A program made the translations under genes and the position numbers. Shown piece after piece: positions 42,264 through 50,795 of a stretch of 64,000 nucleotides of DNA. Every line of letters starts with the position of its first letter. Positions within the stretch are counted from its first letter, which is position 1. The notes beneath the pieces are model-generated. The model did no database searches. It was not told the origin of the DNA and worked only from the letters and a program-made list of their open reading frames with translations. Source of the DNA: Armatimonadota bacterium (GTDB taxonomy: Bacteria; Armatimonadota; Zipacnadia; JAUWAU01); contig JAUWAU010000001.1 in NCBI GenBank assembly GCA_030601885.1, positions 62,001 to 126,000 of the forward strand. The letters are read 5' to 3'.

Positions 42264-42816
42264 CTCTAATCTCCCATCTTCGAGCCGATTCGTCGGCAAG
42301 CATGCGGCCACGGACCGCTTCGCCGTCCGTGGCCGCATTCCTCTTCGCTGTCAGCAAAGAGTGGCGTGTACCGGCATGGCGCTCGGCACCCGGTGGCCCA
42401 CCGGGACCGCACGCGGGATAGCGCCTACCTCGTCGGACGATGTCGCTCCCGACCGCCGCTTTGACGCAACAACTCGGATGCCGGGCCCGCCGCACCGCGG
42501 GCATCAGATCATGTCGGGAAGCTGCCCACCGTAGAGCCGTGGTATCAGGCGCACCAAGACACGGTCGGAGCTATGCAGAGCAGGCAGATATGTTAGCACG
42601 GGTAGGCGCGGCCACGGACGGCAACAAGCAGCAAGATGCTGCCTCTAGGTGGCACTGTATGGCCCTCGTGAGGCAGAAAACTTTTCTCCCGGCTGCAGGA
42701 GGGTATATCGAGGCAACGTGGAATAGGGTACATCGTAGTCGCGCTGCGCCCCAGTGGTTAGCAGGTGACTGGGGTGTCCTCGCAAGCAAACGTCAGTAGG
42801 TAAATGAGGGAAAAGC
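42264..42816. other. Intergenic region with a strong inverted repeat at 42303-42337
   Basis: 553 bp without a supported gene. At 42303-42337, 13-bp arms TGCGGCCACGGAC and GTCCGTGGCCGCA surround a 9-nt loop, followed on the plus strand by TTCCTCTT; it may be a terminator or a REP unit. The rest holds only short, unsupported frames. The promoter of the BlaI-type gene must be near 42660-42800, where A+T content rises, but no clear boxes are seen. Confidence 0.55.
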
Positions 42817-43215
42817 ATGACCAGTATGGAATCAACAGTCGCGCGGGCCAAGCACTTGATGTTTTGCCGGCTTAAGAAGGTGGAACTGTCCATCATCGGA
42901 GTGTTGTGGGACGCAGGTGAGGGCCAAACGGTTCGAGAGGTCTTTGAGGACCTCTACAGCCATGGGCCCTGGAGCTACAACACTGTGCGGACGACGATGG
43001 CCAGGATGGTCACTGCGAACGTGCTGAAGCAGACTCGGAGAGGCCGGAGCAACGTGTACATCCCGACGGTTGACCGAGAGCAGGCTGCCGCCGCCTGTGT
43101 GCAGGAAGTCATCACCGGGATCTTCGGCGGGAAGCTGTCGGACGGCGTTGTCTCCGTGCTGAAGCACCTGCCTCTCTCGGTCGCCGATTTGCGTGCCATT
43201 CGCAAAGGCATGTAG
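42817..43215 (+). CDS. BlaI/MecI/CopY-family transcriptional repressor
   Basis: The protein has 132 aa. GAGGG precedes the ATG. The winged-helix domain is clear: LSIIGVLWDAGEGQTVREVFEDL, WSYNTVRTTMARMVTANVLKQTRRGRSNVYIPTV, as in BlaI/MecI. The C-terminal part (EVITGIFGGKLSDGVVSVLKHL) is the dimerisation helix. BlaI-type repressors act on their own operon and are inactivated by proteolysis by a BlaR1-type membrane protease. No blaR1-like M56 gene is adjacent, so it is an orphan; in many bacteria such orphans control copper, cell-wall or respiratory genes. No gene directly follows it that it would obviously regulate. Confidence 0.85.
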   Translation: MTSMESTVARAKHLMFCRLKKVELSIIGVLWDAGEGQTVREVFEDLYSHGPWSYNTVRTTMARMVTANVLKQTRRGRSNVYIPTVDREQAAAACVQEVITGIFGGKLSDGVVSVLKHLPLSVADLRAIRKGM

Positions 43216-43559
43216 ACCCCGCCAACGGCTGACTCACTGCGTGAGCGCAGCGCGACAATCGCAATGATATGCCCACCGGGCGGGAGCAGTGGCGCGGGTT
43301 CATAGGAAATCGGCGCGGCCGTCGGTTTCGTCGCTACGCGAACGGATGCCGACGGCCGCACTGTATTTCTGTGCCTTACCTCCACGGCCCACACGCGGTA
43401 CCGATCGTCGGGCAGCGAAAAGCAGCCGGCTCAAGCTGCGCCGGCTACAAGAAATTGCCGGCTCGGCCAGTCCGAAAACGACGCGATGCGACGAGGTAGC
43501 GTCCTGCTGCAGCGCGAAACGACCCACGCCTGACGCGACAGATGACGGAGGGATGCCCG
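43216..43559. other. Intergenic region, nothing identified
   Basis: 344 bp between the BlaI-type gene and the Tat-signal protein. Short frames cross it, but none has a ribosome site, motif or codon use that supports a gene. GGAGGG at its right end belongs to the downstream start. Confidence 0.6.
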
Positions 43560-45020
43560 ATGGCACGGACGCTCAAGCGACGAGCCTTCCTGCGAACGGC
43601 CGCGACCGGATGCGCCCTGGGACTCACGGCACCGGGAGTCCTCGGGGTGGCGCCGTCTGGCAAGCGCCTGGCCCTCATCAGCCCCGGCTGCAGGCGATCG
43701 AAAGTTCGGGTCGCGAAGCTGTACATGGGCAGGCCGGGCGCGCACTGGCCCACCCCGAAGCTGGACCTCAAGGCCGAGGTCAAGGCGTACGAAGCGAAGC
43801 TCGCTCGGATGCACAAGGAGCTATCCGACGTGGACTTCGTGGTCAACGAGCTGGTCAGCTCGCCGGAGCAGATGCAGGGCCTGAAGGGAAAGTTGGCCGA
43901 GGTCGATGGGATCCTGGCGATCCATCTCTCCATGGGCATTCGGAGCATCCTCCCCGAACTCCTCAGCATCGGGCGTCCGACGGTGCTCTTCGCGGCTCCG
44001 TATTCCGGCCACGAGTGGACGGGCTTCGGCGCTCTGCAGAAACGGCCCGAGGGCGCGATGCTGGAATGCATGCTCACCAGCGAGTACGACCAGTTGGCCG
44101 TTGCTGTTCGCCCCTTCCGCGCCATCCACCACCTGCGGGAAGCGAAGATCCTCAACGTCACAGGCCGACAACTGCCGGCGAGCTACGCTGCCTCCGTGCG
44201 AGAGAAGTTCGGCACCGAGATCAAGCGGATCGACCGCGAGCAGGTGCTGGAGGCCTACAACGCAGTCCCGGACGCGGAGGCACAGGAGGAGGCGAGCCGT
44301 TGGATCGCCCGCGCGAGAAAGGTCGTCGAGCCATCGAAGGAGGAGATGGTCAAGTCCTGCAAGCTGGCGCTGGCCTTCGAGAGACTCCTGGACGCCGAGG
44401 ATGCCACCGTAATCACCGTGGATTGCTACGGGACGATGTGGCGTCAGTTGCCGGCGTATCCCTGCATCGGCTTCACGAGGCTCAATGACATGGGCTTGGG
44501 CGGGATGTGCGAATCGGACTTACAGTCGGCAATGACGCACATCCTCTTCCAGGGCCTCAGTGGCCGGCCCGGCTTCATCAGCGATCCGGCCCTGGACGTG
44601 TCCACCAACAGCATCATCCTGGCGCATTGTCTGGGTACCACCAGAATGGACGGGCCCGACGGCAAGGCGGCGCCGTACAAGCTGCGGTGCATCATGGAGC
44701 GCCAAGAGGGTGCGGTGGCACAGGTCAGAATGCGCCTCGGGCAGCGCGTGACGCAGGCGCGGCTCATCGGCGCGGACTTGCTGCCGTACTTCACCGGGAC
44801 GATCGTGGGCGCGCCGGATGTGGACCGAGGGTGCCGGACGAAGATCACGGTGACGGTGGACGGCAACGCCGAGAGGCTCTGGCAGAACTGGGGACACGGA
44901 CTGCACCGGGTGACGTGCTACGGGGACCTGACGCAGGATCTGAGGCGATTCTGCCGGTTCAAACAGATTGCCATGGTTGACGAGGCGTCAGACCTGGCAC
45001 CGGAAACGCCGACGGCGTGA
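43560..45020 (+). CDS. Tat-signal protein with L-fucose/L-arabinose isomerase-like fold
   Basis: The protein has 486 aa. ATG at 43560 has GGAGGG 8 nt upstream; an ATG 18 nt earlier lacks one. The N-terminus is a twin-arginine signal (LKRRAFLRTAATG, then CALGLTAPGVLG), so it is exported folded. The body has the sugar-isomerase layout: VDFVVNELVSSPEQMQ, DGILAIHLSMGIRSILPELLS, PTVLFAAPYSGHEW, then TVITVDCYGTMWRQLPAYPCIGFTRLNDMGLGGMCESDLQSA and TNSIILAHCLGTTRMDGP, which parallels the metal-site region of FucI/AraA-type isomerases. An exported isomerase is unusual; relatives may act as sugar-binding or epimerising proteins in the periplasm. Function beyond the fold is inferred. Confidence 0.7.
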   Translation: MARTLKRRAFLRTAATGCALGLTAPGVLGVAPSGKRLALISPGCRRSKVRVAKLYMGRPGAHWPTPKLDLKAEVKAYEAKLARMHKELSDVDFVVNELVSSPEQMQGLKGKLAEVDGILAIHLSMGIRSILPELLSIGRPTVLFAAPYSGHEWTGFGALQKRPEGAMLECMLTSEYDQLAVAVRPFRAIHHLREAKILNVTGRQLPASYAASVREKFGTEIKRIDREQVLEAYNAVPDAEAQEEASRWIARARKVVEPSKEEMVKSCKLALAFERLLDAEDATVITVDCYGTMWRQLPAYPCIGFTRLNDMGLGGMCESDLQSAMTHILFQGLSGRPGFISDPALDVSTNSIILAHCLGTTRMDGPDGKAAPYKLRCIMERQEGAVAQVRMRLGQRVTQARLIGADLLPYFTGTIVGAPDVDRGCRTKITVTVDGNAERLWQNWGHGLHRVTCYGDLTQDLRRFCRFKQIAMVDEASDLAPETPTA

Positions 45021-45176
45021 GTCGCCGGTTTGCCTCGGCAGATCGGTGCCGACTGCCTGGGGCAGCACGGGTTGGCCAGCAACGCGTGGCACCCGGCGAG
45101 TCGGACGGCGGCCTCCTCAACTGTCTGCGGGCGCTCTGCCGCTATCCCCTGCGTCCGCCTCTGAATCCCCGGTCAG

Positions 45177-46940
45177 TCAAAGCGCCGCGTGCTCGACGGC
45201 GCCGAACCAGGCAGGGTCGATGTCGGGGAATATCCGGTCGCGGTCCTGCAGGTGCCCGAGGTAGTTCCACTCGTTGTCCTGTATGCACTCGCCGCGGGCG
45301 TACCGGCGGGCCATGTCGGCCATGCGCTTGAAGTCGTTGTGATGGCCATGGGCGCGAGCCTCCGCGTAGTCGCGGGCCGACCACGTGGTAATGAGGAATT
45401 GCCAATCCGATGCCTCCAGCAGGAGCAGCTCCCGTGCCGCCTGCTGCAGGATCGCCCGCAGGGACGAGTCAGTGCTGTGGGCGTGCCGCAGCGCCAGGTC
45501 GTTCATATCCTTCTCCGCATCGTACACCCGTTGCCACGTCCACTCGGTGTCCTCGTTCATCCATACCCCGTGCTCGCCGCCCTGCCCCCAGGAGCCCTCG
45601 CTGAGGGCGGTGGCCGTGGCCGGGTGATAACGCTCCAGGTACTCGGAGCACGTGACCAGTTCGATCTCCGGATCCAGCGCCGTCCAGCGCAGCACGTGCT
45701 CGAGCCACTGCACGCCCTCAAACCACCAGTGGCCGAACAGCTCGGCATCGAAGGGCGCGCACAACACCGGTGCCCTGGCGTTATGAGGGGCATCATGCCG
45801 AAGTATCTGCTTCGCCATCGACAGGAAGTGCCCGGCGTTCTCGCGCGCCCGGTCCGCGGCCATCTCCGGGCTGTAATCCTGCTTCGAGCCCAGATCCTGC
45901 CGGTCGTCGGTCACGCGCCAGTAGCGGTGTCCGCCGGGGAAGTGCTTCTTGTGGAAGTCCAGGTACCAATGGTCGCCCGGGTAGCCGCGCTCGCCGCTCC
46001 ACACCTGCAGGCTGCTGCGCGGGTCGCGGATGAACACGGCCACGGGCGGATGGTCCTCGAAGTGACTGCCGACGAAGTAGGCGAGATACGGTGATTTGTC
46101 CCCCGCGTACGGCTGCGGCTCCCGCACATGGAATATTCGACCCCACATCTTTCCCAGCGTGTTCTCCCAGTCGATCGTTACGGGCACCGGCTGCTCGCCC
46201 CAGCGCAGCAGGCTGGAGTCAACGATGGAGAAATCGATGCCGTTCTCTGAGAGGAACTCCTCAACGCCCTTGCGCAAGCGTGCCGGCGGTTCGGGCCTCA
46301 TGACGTTGGCACGTGGCTGCCAGATGTACCGCGGCCGGTAGGCACACTCCGGAAGCCAGAAGCCCCGAGGGCGTTGCCCGAAGCACCGCTCGTAGGTCCG
46401 AATGCCCTGCCGCACCTGGGCCTGAATGCTGGCATCTTCGTACAGCAGCGGGAGGTAGCCGTGCGTGGCGGCGGAGGTGAGCAGATCGAGGCACCCGCGC
46501 TCCTGGAGCCCGGCGAAGGCGGCGAGCAGATCGCCACCGTATCGCTCACAGAAGTCGCGCAGGAGCCACGAATACCGCTCCCGCCATTGCCCCGCCAGGT
46601 ACACCAGATGGTCGTGCCCCTGACGGGCGAACTCCATCTCGTTCTCCTGCGCCAGGTCGATCTTCCTCTGGAGGTACTTCGGGAACCAGTCGCGGAACCG
46701 GCTGTCGGCCAATTGCTCGGCCACGACGGGCGTTACGCCGACGGTGAGCTTCGGCTGCACCCCCTCGTCCAGAAGCGCCTCCAGCATCGTGATCAGAGGC
46801 ATGTACGTCTCGGCCACCGCCTCGTACAGCATCTCGCTTCCATGCGGCCAGGTGCCGTGCCCCAGCACGTACGGGACGTGCGAATGCAACACAATAGCAA
46901 GACAGCCAACGCTTTCGTTCATGGACCTGACTACCCGCAT
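45177..46940 (-). CDS. GH57-family 1,4-alpha-glucan branching-type enzyme (DUF1957)
   Basis: The protein has 587 aa. Start ATG 46940 has a weak GAGG; ATG at 46922 is an alternative. The GH57 barrel shows LAIVLHSHVPYVLGHG, LTVGVTPVVAEQL, the nucleophile Glu in RGFWLPECAY, and the acid/base Asp in VLCAPFDAELFGHWWFEG. The C-terminal helical domain WLEHVLRW, then LLLEASDWQFLITTWSARDYA, followed by HHNDFKRMADMA, matches the branching-enzyme/DUF1957 subfamily, which transfers glucan chains to make alpha-1,6 branches in glycogen. No other glycogen genes are adjacent. It is convergent with the Tat-signal gene, with 156 bp between. Confidence 0.87.
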   Translation of the reverse strand: MRVVRSMNESVGCLAIVLHSHVPYVLGHGTWPHGSEMLYEAVAETYMPLITMLEALLDEGVQPKLTVGVTPVVAEQLADSRFRDWFPKYLQRKIDLAQENEMEFARQGHDHLVYLAGQWRERYSWLLRDFCERYGGDLLAAFAGLQERGCLDLLTSAATHGYLPLLYEDASIQAQVRQGIRTYERCFGQRPRGFWLPECAYRPRYIWQPRANVMRPEPPARLRKGVEEFLSENGIDFSIVDSSLLRWGEQPVPVTIDWENTLGKMWGRIFHVREPQPYAGDKSPYLAYFVGSHFEDHPPVAVFIRDPRSSLQVWSGERGYPGDHWYLDFHKKHFPGGHRYWRVTDDRQDLGSKQDYSPEMAADRARENAGHFLSMAKQILRHDAPHNARAPVLCAPFDAELFGHWWFEGVQWLEHVLRWTALDPEIELVTCSEYLERYHPATATALSEGSWGQGGEHGVWMNEDTEWTWQRVYDAEKDMNDLALRHAHSTDSSLRAILQQAARELLLLEASDWQFLITTWSARDYAEARAHGHHNDFKRMADMARRYARGECIQDNEWNYLGHLQDRDRIFPDIDPAWFGAVEHAAL

Positions 46941-47007
46941 GAGAGGATCCTCGCCGGTTGGCAGTGCCAGGAGCCTGGGAGAACGTTTCCACCCGGACGC
47001 GGCGCCG

Positions 47008-48126
47008 TTACCGCTGCTGTTTGCGCCGGCGAGCTCGTCGGCCCCGGGTGATGCGCCCCAGGAGCCCCTCGTCCTGTGGGGAAAGCTCCTCCCCCCGAAG
47101 CGCAGCGAACTCTGTAAGAATCTGCTTCTCGCGCTCGGTGAGATCGCTCGGCGTTTCCACCGTTACGACGACGTACTCGTCACCCTCGCCCCGGCCCCGC
47201 AGCAGGGGCAGTCCTTTGCCCCGGAGGCAGAAAGACTCCCCGCTCTGCGTCCCCGGCGGGATCGTCAGCTCGCACGGCCCACCCAGCGTGGGCACCTCGA
47301 GGCTGTGTCCGAGCGCCGCCTGGGCGAAGGTGACCTTCTGCTCGTACACGACGTCGGCGCCGCGCCGCTCGAACTGCTCATGCGGCTGTACGAAGACACG
47401 TACGTACAGATCGCCCGGGATGCCTCCGGGCGCGGCATTCCCCTCCCCCTCATAGCGCAATCGTTGACCATCCTCGATCCCGGGCGGGATGCGCACTGTC
47501 TTAGTGAGCCGCTCCCTACTCACCCGGCGTCCGCCGCAGACAGAGCATCGCTGCGAGATGTACTGCCCGCCCCCTCGGCAATCGGGGCACGTCGCGACCG
47601 TGGAGAACTGCCCAAAGAAGGTATTCTGTACGCGTCGCACCTGGCCGGTGCCGTGGCACAGGGGACAGGTCTGCGGCGAGGTGCCCGGTTCGGCGCCCTG
47701 ACCGCCGCAATGCGCACATACTCCCAGGCGCTCCATGCTTATCTCGCGCTCGGCGCCCGTAAACACGTCCTCGAGCGTTATGGCCATGTCATACCGGACG
47801 TCCTCGCCGCGGACGGCCCTGCGAGCCCCGGGCCGGCCACCGAAGAACATATCGAAGATGCTGAACGGGTCGAAGTCGGCCATGTCCGGCCAGAAGCCGC
47901 CCGGCACTTCGTGACCGAAACGATCGTACCGGGCGCGCTTTTCCGCATCGCTCAGCACCGCGTAGGCCTCGCCGATCTGCTTGAAACGCTCCTCAGCGTC
48001 CGGATCCGCCCGGTTCACGTCCGGATGGTACTGGCGCGCGCGCCGGCGATACGCCGCCTTGATGTCGCGTTGGCTGGCGTCCCGCGCGAGCCCCAGCACG
48101 TCGTAGTAGTCGCGCTTCTGTTCCAT
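47008..48126 (-). CDS. dnaJ: Chaperone DnaJ
   Basis: The protein has 372 aa. The J domain YYDVLGLARDASQRDIKAAYR is followed by the H-P-D triad at 34-36. The glycine/phenylalanine segment is short (GGFWPDMADFDPFSIFDMFFGG). Four zinc repeats C-A-H-C-G-G-Q-G, C-P-L-C-H-G-T-G, C-P-D-C-R-G-G-G and C-S-V-C-G-G-R-R (from 137, 154, 180 and 194) bind two zinc ions; the last deviates from the G-x-G end. The C-terminal substrate domains are complete. It stimulates DnaK ATPase and delivers unfolded clients. No dnaK, grpE or hrcA is adjacent. A good promoter lies only about 5 nt from the ATG, so the mRNA may be leaderless. Confidence 0.92.
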   Translation of the reverse strand: MEQKRDYYDVLGLARDASQRDIKAAYRRRARQYHPDVNRADPDAEERFKQIGEAYAVLSDAEKRARYDRFGHEVPGGFWPDMADFDPFSIFDMFFGGRPGARRAVRGEDVRYDMAITLEDVFTGAEREISMERLGVCAHCGGQGAEPGTSPQTCPLCHGTGQVRRVQNTFFGQFSTVATCPDCRGGGQYISQRCSVCGGRRVSRERLTKTVRIPPGIEDGQRLRYEGEGNAAPGGIPGDLYVRVFVQPHEQFERRGADVVYEQKVTFAQAALGHSLEVPTLGGPCELTIPPGTQSGESFCLRGKGLPLLRGRGEGDEYVVVTVETPSDLTEREKQILTEFAALRGEELSPQDEGLLGRITRGRRARRRKQQR

Positions 48127-48137
48127 CGGCGGCTCAG

Positions 48138-48166
48138 AGTATATTGCCCGATACGGCCACCGTCAA
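48138..48166 (-). promoter_or_regulatory. Promoter of dnaJ, placing the start codon near +1
   Basis: On the minus strand TTGACG (48166-48161) and TATACT (48143-48138) are separated by 17 bp. The predicted start of transcription is near 48131, about 5 nt before the ATG at 48126. No ribosome site fits between them. Confidence 0.65.
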
Positions 48167-48390
48167 GGCGATAGACCCGCGGTGCGCCGGTCAAGCAATG
48201 GCTCCAACGGATCGGCCCGGCGCCGTGTCTGACGCGTCAGGGCGAGGGCCGCGCACCACCGGGAGTTGGGCGAGTGTGCCGCCCCCACGGGGCTCCGGGA
48301 AGCCATATTATATGCACACGGCCGGGCGTCCCTGTGGTACAAGGCCTAGCGAAGTCAAGGGCAGCCTCATGCAGGGGAGCGAGTTCAAGG

Positions 48391-50592
48391 ATGCCCTCAA
48401 TGATCCCGCTCGGCACCGCAGAGACTGGGACACGACTCGCACGCCTGGTCATCATGACGACCGTTTTCATGATGACCGAGTCGGAGCTCATCGCCGGCTC
48501 GCGCGACCCCGGCACGCTTGACTTCGTGGTATGCGTTGGCCTGCTCTACGTCATACTGAGCTCGTCTCAGCGCATTGTCCCCGCCTTTTCCAAGCGTCTG
48601 TCCGTGCTGTGCGTGGTCTGCGATGTCATCTTTGTTACGGCACTTGTGGATCTCACAGGTGGCGTGACCAGCGAGCTGTACCCGCTGTACTATCTGCCTA
48701 TTCTGCAGGCGTGCATACGGCTGCGGCCGCGTGACGCCATCAGTGCAGCACTTCTATCAGTTGCCTTCTATAGCTTCCTGGGCTACGCCACGGGATTCGC
48801 CACCGAACTGTCGATCACCGTTGGCGTGCGCGTTGCCACCTTCGGGGCGTCGGCCATCTTCATGGCCATGTTCTTCGCACTGATGATGCGTGAGACGCGG
48901 GAGAAGCAGCAACACGTAAACAGGATCGAGCGGCTGCTGGAGCGGATGAACATCCTCTTCGAGATGGGACGGCTGCTGAGCGCCACACTCGACTTCAGCA
49001 CGTTGATGAAGCGGACGGCGAACTGCGCCGTGCGGGCCGTTGGCGCCAAGGCCGCCGGCGTGCTCCTGGTTGACCCCGAGACGGGCCGAGCCATGCCGGC
49101 TGCCGTTGATCGGGCAGGTCGCCAGAATGCGGCACTCCCGGCCCTCGAGGCCACTTGGGCGCTGGGGCAAATGGCAGCCGACTCGGGGAAGGCGATAACT
49201 ATTCCCGGACGCCGGGGCGAGCGGGAGCTGGCACGGCGTTCGCCGCCGCGACTGCGCAAGACGGTGAAGTCCGCGCTCTCCGTGCCCTTCGGCCGGGAGG
49301 ACAAGCCTCTGGGAGTGCTGCAGGTAGTGAACGCACGCTCCGGGGACGCGTTCGCCGCGGAAGACATTGACCTGCTGGCGAGCATTGGTGCACAGGCGGC
49401 GGTAGCCGTCGAGAACGCCCGCCTCTTCGGAGAGTTGCAGGAGCGTATCGAAGATCTGGAGTCAGCGCAGAAGGAGCTGGCTCAGGCGGAGAAACTCTCG
49501 GCGCTCGGTCGTCTCATTTCGGGTGTTGCGCACGAGCTCAACAATCCGTTGACGGCCGTCCTTGGCTTTGCTGAGTTACTGATGGAGAAGCCCAGTATCG
49601 GGAAGGCACAGAGCCGCATCAGGCTCATACACGAGGCCGCCGTGCGCTGCAAGCGCATCGTCGAAGACCTACTGGTCTTCGCGCGGAACTCTGAGCCGAC
49701 GCGCACTTCAGTGGACATCAACGAGACGGTTCGGCAAGCGCTCGCCATGCAGGAGGGGAACTTGGGGGCCGCCGAGGTGGAAGTGTCTCTGGAGCTTGAT
49801 AAGAGCCTGCCTCCCGTGATGGCAGACGGCGCCCAGATCGAGCAGGTCGTCGTCAATCTCGTTCGCAATGCCCAGCAGGCAATGTCGCGCCAACCCGCGC
49901 CGCGAGAGCTGCGCATCGCGACACGGCAACACGATGGCTGCGTACAGATCGAGATCTCTGACAACGGCCCCGGGATCGCTCCGGCAGACATGAAGCGCAT
50001 CTTCGACCCCTTCTTCACCACCCGGCAGACGGGGCAGGGAACGGGCCTCGGCCTCAGCGTCTCTTACGGCATCGTCCAAGCACATGGGGGAAGCATTCGG
50101 GCCAGCTCGGTGGTGCCCCACGGGGCACGCTTCGCCGTGGACCTGCCCTTGGGGGCTGACGCTGCAGCAGAGCACAGCGCCGAGACCGAGCAGCATGAGG
50201 AGTCGCCCCCGCTCTGCGCGTGTGTGCTGATAGCAGATGATGACGATGCCGTGCGCGGCCTGCTCAGGGAGGCCCTACTCGAGGCCGGAGCCGAAGTGGA
50301 CGAGGCGGCCCACGGCAAAGATGCGTGGCACAAGGCATGCACGCGATACTACGACGCCATCATACTGGACATAAAGATGCCCGTCATGGACGGACGGGCG
50401 TTGTATGAAAAGCTGCGGCGTCGCGACGAGTCCGTCGCCCAGCGGGTCATCTTCATCACGGGCGATACGCTATCGGCAGACACGGCGGCATTCCTCGACA
50501 GCGTGGACACGCCGCGATTCGCCAAGCCCTTCGTGCTCCAAGACCTCGTGGCGGCGGTCCGCGCCGTCATAACCCCAACGACGACCCTGTAG
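48391..50592 (+). CDS. Hybrid histidine kinase with GAF and receiver domains
   Basis: The protein has 733 aa; ATG 48391 is used, and ATG 48400 (AAGGA upstream) is equally possible. The N-terminal 150 residues form about five membrane helices (FVVCVGLLYVILSSS, LSVLCVVCDVIFVTALVDL, YSFLGYATGFATELS, FGASAIFMAMFFALM), similar to MASE-type sensors. A GAF domain follows (TLMKRTANCAVRAVGAKAAGVLLVD). The HisKA box LISGVAHELNNPLTAVLGF holds the phosphoaccepting His; the ATPase domain has VNLVRNAQQAM, DNGPGI, and GTGLGLSVSYGIV. A C-terminal receiver carries CVLIADDDDAVRGLLREAL and ILDIKMPVMDG (acceptor Asp). No separate output regulator is adjacent. It is likely to sense a membrane or small-molecule signal; ligand unknown. 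Confidence 0.88.
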   Translation: MPSMIPLGTAETGTRLARLVIMTTVFMMTESELIAGSRDPGTLDFVVCVGLLYVILSSSQRIVPAFSKRLSVLCVVCDVIFVTALVDLTGGVTSELYPLYYLPILQACIRLRPRDAISAALLSVAFYSFLGYATGFATELSITVGVRVATFGASAIFMAMFFALMMRETREKQQHVNRIERLLERMNILFEMGRLLSATLDFSTLMKRTANCAVRAVGAKAAGVLLVDPETGRAMPAAVDRAGRQNAALPALEATWALGQMAADSGKAITIPGRRGERELARRSPPRLRKTVKSALSVPFGREDKPLGVLQVVNARSGDAFAAEDIDLLASIGAQAAVAVENARLFGELQERIEDLESAQKELAQAEKLSALGRLISGVAHELNNPLTAVLGFAELLMEKPSIGKAQSRIRLIHEAAVRCKRIVEDLLVFARNSEPTRTSVDINETVRQALAMQEGNLGAAEVEVSLELDKSLPPVMADGAQIEQVVVNLVRNAQQAMSRQPAPRELRIATRQHDGCVQIEISDNGPGIAPADMKRIFDPFFTTRQTGQGTGLGLSVSYGIVQAHGGSIRASSVVPHGARFAVDLPLGADAAAEHSAETEQHEESPPLCACVLIADDDDAVRGLLREALLEAGAEVDEAAHGKDAWHKACTRYYDAIILDIKMPVMDGRALYEKLRRRDESVAQRVIFITGDTLSADTAAFLDSVDTPRFAKPFVLQDLVAAVRAVITPTTTL

Positions 50593-50665
50593 GCGCGGAG
50601 CCCCTCCACTGATCCGGAACACGCCGGCAGCTCCCCATCATTAGCGTTACTCGCGTGGCCTCTTG

Positions 50666-50795
50666 GAGCCTATCCTAAAACCAGCCGCTCCAAGAAATGT
50701 CATTCTGAGCAACGCGAAGAATCTCGTCCCGGAGGCTATTGCGAGATGCTTCGCCAGGCTCAGCATGACAAATCAAGGGGTTTTGGGATAGGCTC
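50666..50795. mobile_element. MITE-like hairpin element abutting a stop codon
   Basis: Terminal inverted repeats GAGCCTATCCTAAAACC and GGTTTTGGGATAGGCTC pair at 16 of 17 positions. Inside is a second, imperfect inverted pair, TGTCATTCTGAGC with GCTCAGCATGACA, flanking GAAGAATCTCG and CGAGATGCTTC. This inner sequence is of the widespread bacterial CATTCTGAG...GAAGAATCT repeat type. The right end touches the stop codon of the Eis-like gene. No target duplication is clear. Confidence 0.75.

Noticed and set aside
42264..43559. tRNA or small RNA genes in the larger gaps
   Set aside because: No cloverleaf or conserved T-loop could be found by eye; only hairpins are present.
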